From NCBI GenBank assembly GCA_018268755.1, contig JAFDVW010000014.1, positions 117,344 to 181,343 of the forward strand: a stretch of DNA of 64,000 nucleotides, read 5' to 3'. Under the pieces are notes generated by a model, which was not told the DNA's origin, searched no databases, and saw only the letters and a program-made list of their open reading frames with translations. This document shows, one piece after another, positions 62,934-64,000 of this stretch (position 1 is its first letter; every line of letters begins with the position of its first letter). The position numbers and the translations under genes were made by a program. The stretch is from Acidobacteriota bacterium (GTDB taxonomy: Bacteria > Acidobacteriota > Terriglobia > Terriglobales > Acidobacteriaceae).

Positions 62934-64000
62934 TTGGCGCTTGAAGACAAATACGAAGACATAAACAAGCTGATCGATGCAGGAAAGGAAAAGGGGTACC
63001 TCACCTACGATCAGGTCAATGACCTGATCCCCCAGGACATTAATAGTCCCGAGGACCTCGACGACCTGCTGACTACGATCGGCACGCAGGGTATCGACGT
63101 GTTGGAGGGGCCGAAAGGGCCCGGCTCCGGCTTGGACAAAAAATTCGACGACGAGGAAGCTGGGGAGGATGTCGAGCTCGACCTCACTCCCGGCACTCTG
63201 GAAAAGACGAACGACCCCGTAAGGATGTACTTGCGGGAAATGGGAACCGTCCCGCTGCTCACCCGCGAAGGCGAAGTGGAAATCGCCAAGCGCATTGAGC
63301 GCGGCCAATTACGTGTTTTGAAGGCGCTCTCCCGCTCACCAATCGTGATCCACGAACTGCTGGCCTTGGGAGAAGATCTCAAGAAGAGCGTTCGTTCCAT
63401 CAAGGAAGTGGTCACCTTCGATGAGGAAGAGATCACCGAAGAGATCCTGCAAAACCGCCTGAAGGCGTTCACCGGGAAAATTGACGATCTTGCCAAGGCC
63501 TATAAGAAGGCCGCGCAGTTGCAGGAGAAGTTCGTCAGCGTCTCGCAGAAGAAACGCCCTAAGGACTACCGCCGCGCCCGCATCAACCTGGCGCGCGCTG
63601 TCGTCAAGGTCTCGCAGTGCGTCCGCAAACTCGGCTTCACCAATGCCGAGCGCAAGCGCCTCATCGATCGCGTCAATAAGACCGTCGATGGCATGCGCTC
63701 GCTCGACCGCCAGTACCAGAACCTGGAGAAGAAAGCCGACCAGACGCGCAGCGAGGACCAGCGCAAGGAATACAAACGCCAGGCCCGCTCGATTCATGCC
63801 GAGATCGAAAAACTCGAGCAGGAAGCGGGCGTGTTGTTCCAGGAGCTCAAGCGCACGCAGCGCGAGATCATCCAGGGCGACATGGACGCGGAACAGGCCA
63901 AGCGTGAGCTGATTGAGGCCAACCTGCGCCTGGTGGTTTCCATTGCCAAGAAATACACCAATCGCGGACTGCAGTTCCTCGACCTGATTCAGGAAGGCAA
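62934..64000 (+). CDS. rpoD: RNA polymerase sigma-70 factor RpoD, N-terminal part
   Basis: Runs off the right edge (355 codons visible). Region 1.1 ([20 protein letters not shown]), region 1.2 ([20 protein letters not shown]) and the start of region 2.1 ([19 protein letters not shown]) are present. A long non-conserved region of helical, charged sequence separates 1.2 and 2. An in-frame TAA at 62925-62927 and an AAAGGA site make TTG at 62934 the only reasonable start. Primary sigma factor for housekeeping promoters. Confidence 0.95.
   Translation, partial: MALEDKYEDINKLIDAGKEKGYLTYDQVNDLIPQDINSPEDLDDLLTTIGTQGIDVLEGPKGPGSGLDKKFDDEEAGEDVELDLTPGTLEKTNDPVRMYLREMGTVPLLTREGEVEIAKRIERGQLRVLKALSRSPIVIHELLALGEDLKKSVRSIKEVVTFDEEEITEEILQNRLKAFTGKIDDLAKAYKKAAQLQEKFVSVSQKKRPKDYRRARINLARAVVKVSQCVRKLGFTNAERKRLIDRVNKTVDGMRSLDRQYQNLEKKADQTRSEDQRKEYKRQARSIHAEIEKLEQEAGVLFQELKRTQREIIQGDMDAEQAKRELIEANLRLVVSIAKKYTNRGLQFLDLIQEG

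Overview
This window is a high-GC bacterial chromosome segment whose gene content points to the phylum Acidobacteriota. The evidence is a Ser/Thr kinase fused to a TolB-like propeller that opens with the motif typical of that phylum, a very large TonB-dependent receptor with an N-terminal carboxypeptidase-regulatory domain and no SusD partner, several secreted proteins rich in short repeats, and many palindromic intergenic elements. This is inferred from families and style; no 16S gene is present.

Layout: (1) 1-5.0 kb: the end of an SDR oxidoreductase, secreted proteins, a membrane kinase and a YtxH-like protein. (2) 5.1-6.2 kb: a VapBC45-type toxin-antitoxin pair in AT-richer DNA. (3) 6.3-12.8 kb: gyrA, a membrane metallophosphoesterase, small secreted proteins and a secreted amidohydrolase. 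(4) 13.1-14.0 kb: an AT-rich orphan gene beside tRNA-Ser(UGA). (5) 14.5-20.5 kb: a TonB-dependent receptor and a secreted glycoside hydrolase-like protein. (6) 20.5-26.5 kb: thiE, a LOG-family protein and a giant TPR protein. (7) 26.6-29.5 kb: a tiny membrane peptide and a ligase-carrier-acyltransferase fusion. (8) 29.5-31.4 kb: an AT-rich defence island with an orphan DUF433 antitoxin and a two-gene CBASS-like operon (CD-NTase plus a Cap15-like 2TM/beta-barrel effector). (9) 31.7-34.4 kb: a PA2779-like, C39 peptidase and TPR/beta-barrel operon, followed by sodC. (10) 35-40.5 kb: alpha-L-fucosidase, lepA, maf, tatA and an M20 peptidase. (11) 40.6-45.1 kb: lipid A genes fabZ-lpxA-lpxI, a DinB protein, a 186-bp tandem triplication and a Gfo/Idh oxidoreductase. 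(12) 45.4-52.9 kb: a heavy-metal RND efflux operon and a TonB-like protein. (13) 53-55.1 kb: leuCD. (14) 55.2-60.6 kb: a secreted metalloprotease, an FGE-like protein, a small holin-like membrane protein, a VOC protein and a MazEF-like pair. (15) 60.7-64 kb: dnaG and the 5' part of rpoD.

The strongest candidate for an unusual system is the CBASS-like operon at 29844-31408. The next most interesting points are a family of compound palindromes sitting at gene 3' ends (six copies), an in-frame repeat-like insertion in DnaG, the 186-bp triplication that re-copies the end of the DinB gene, and the PA2779/C39/TPR-barrel operon of unknown function. GyrA carries Leu at the position equivalent to E. 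coli Ser83, the classic quinolone-resistance substitution.

All functional calls rest on reading motifs and gene order by eye; no database search or structure prediction was run.
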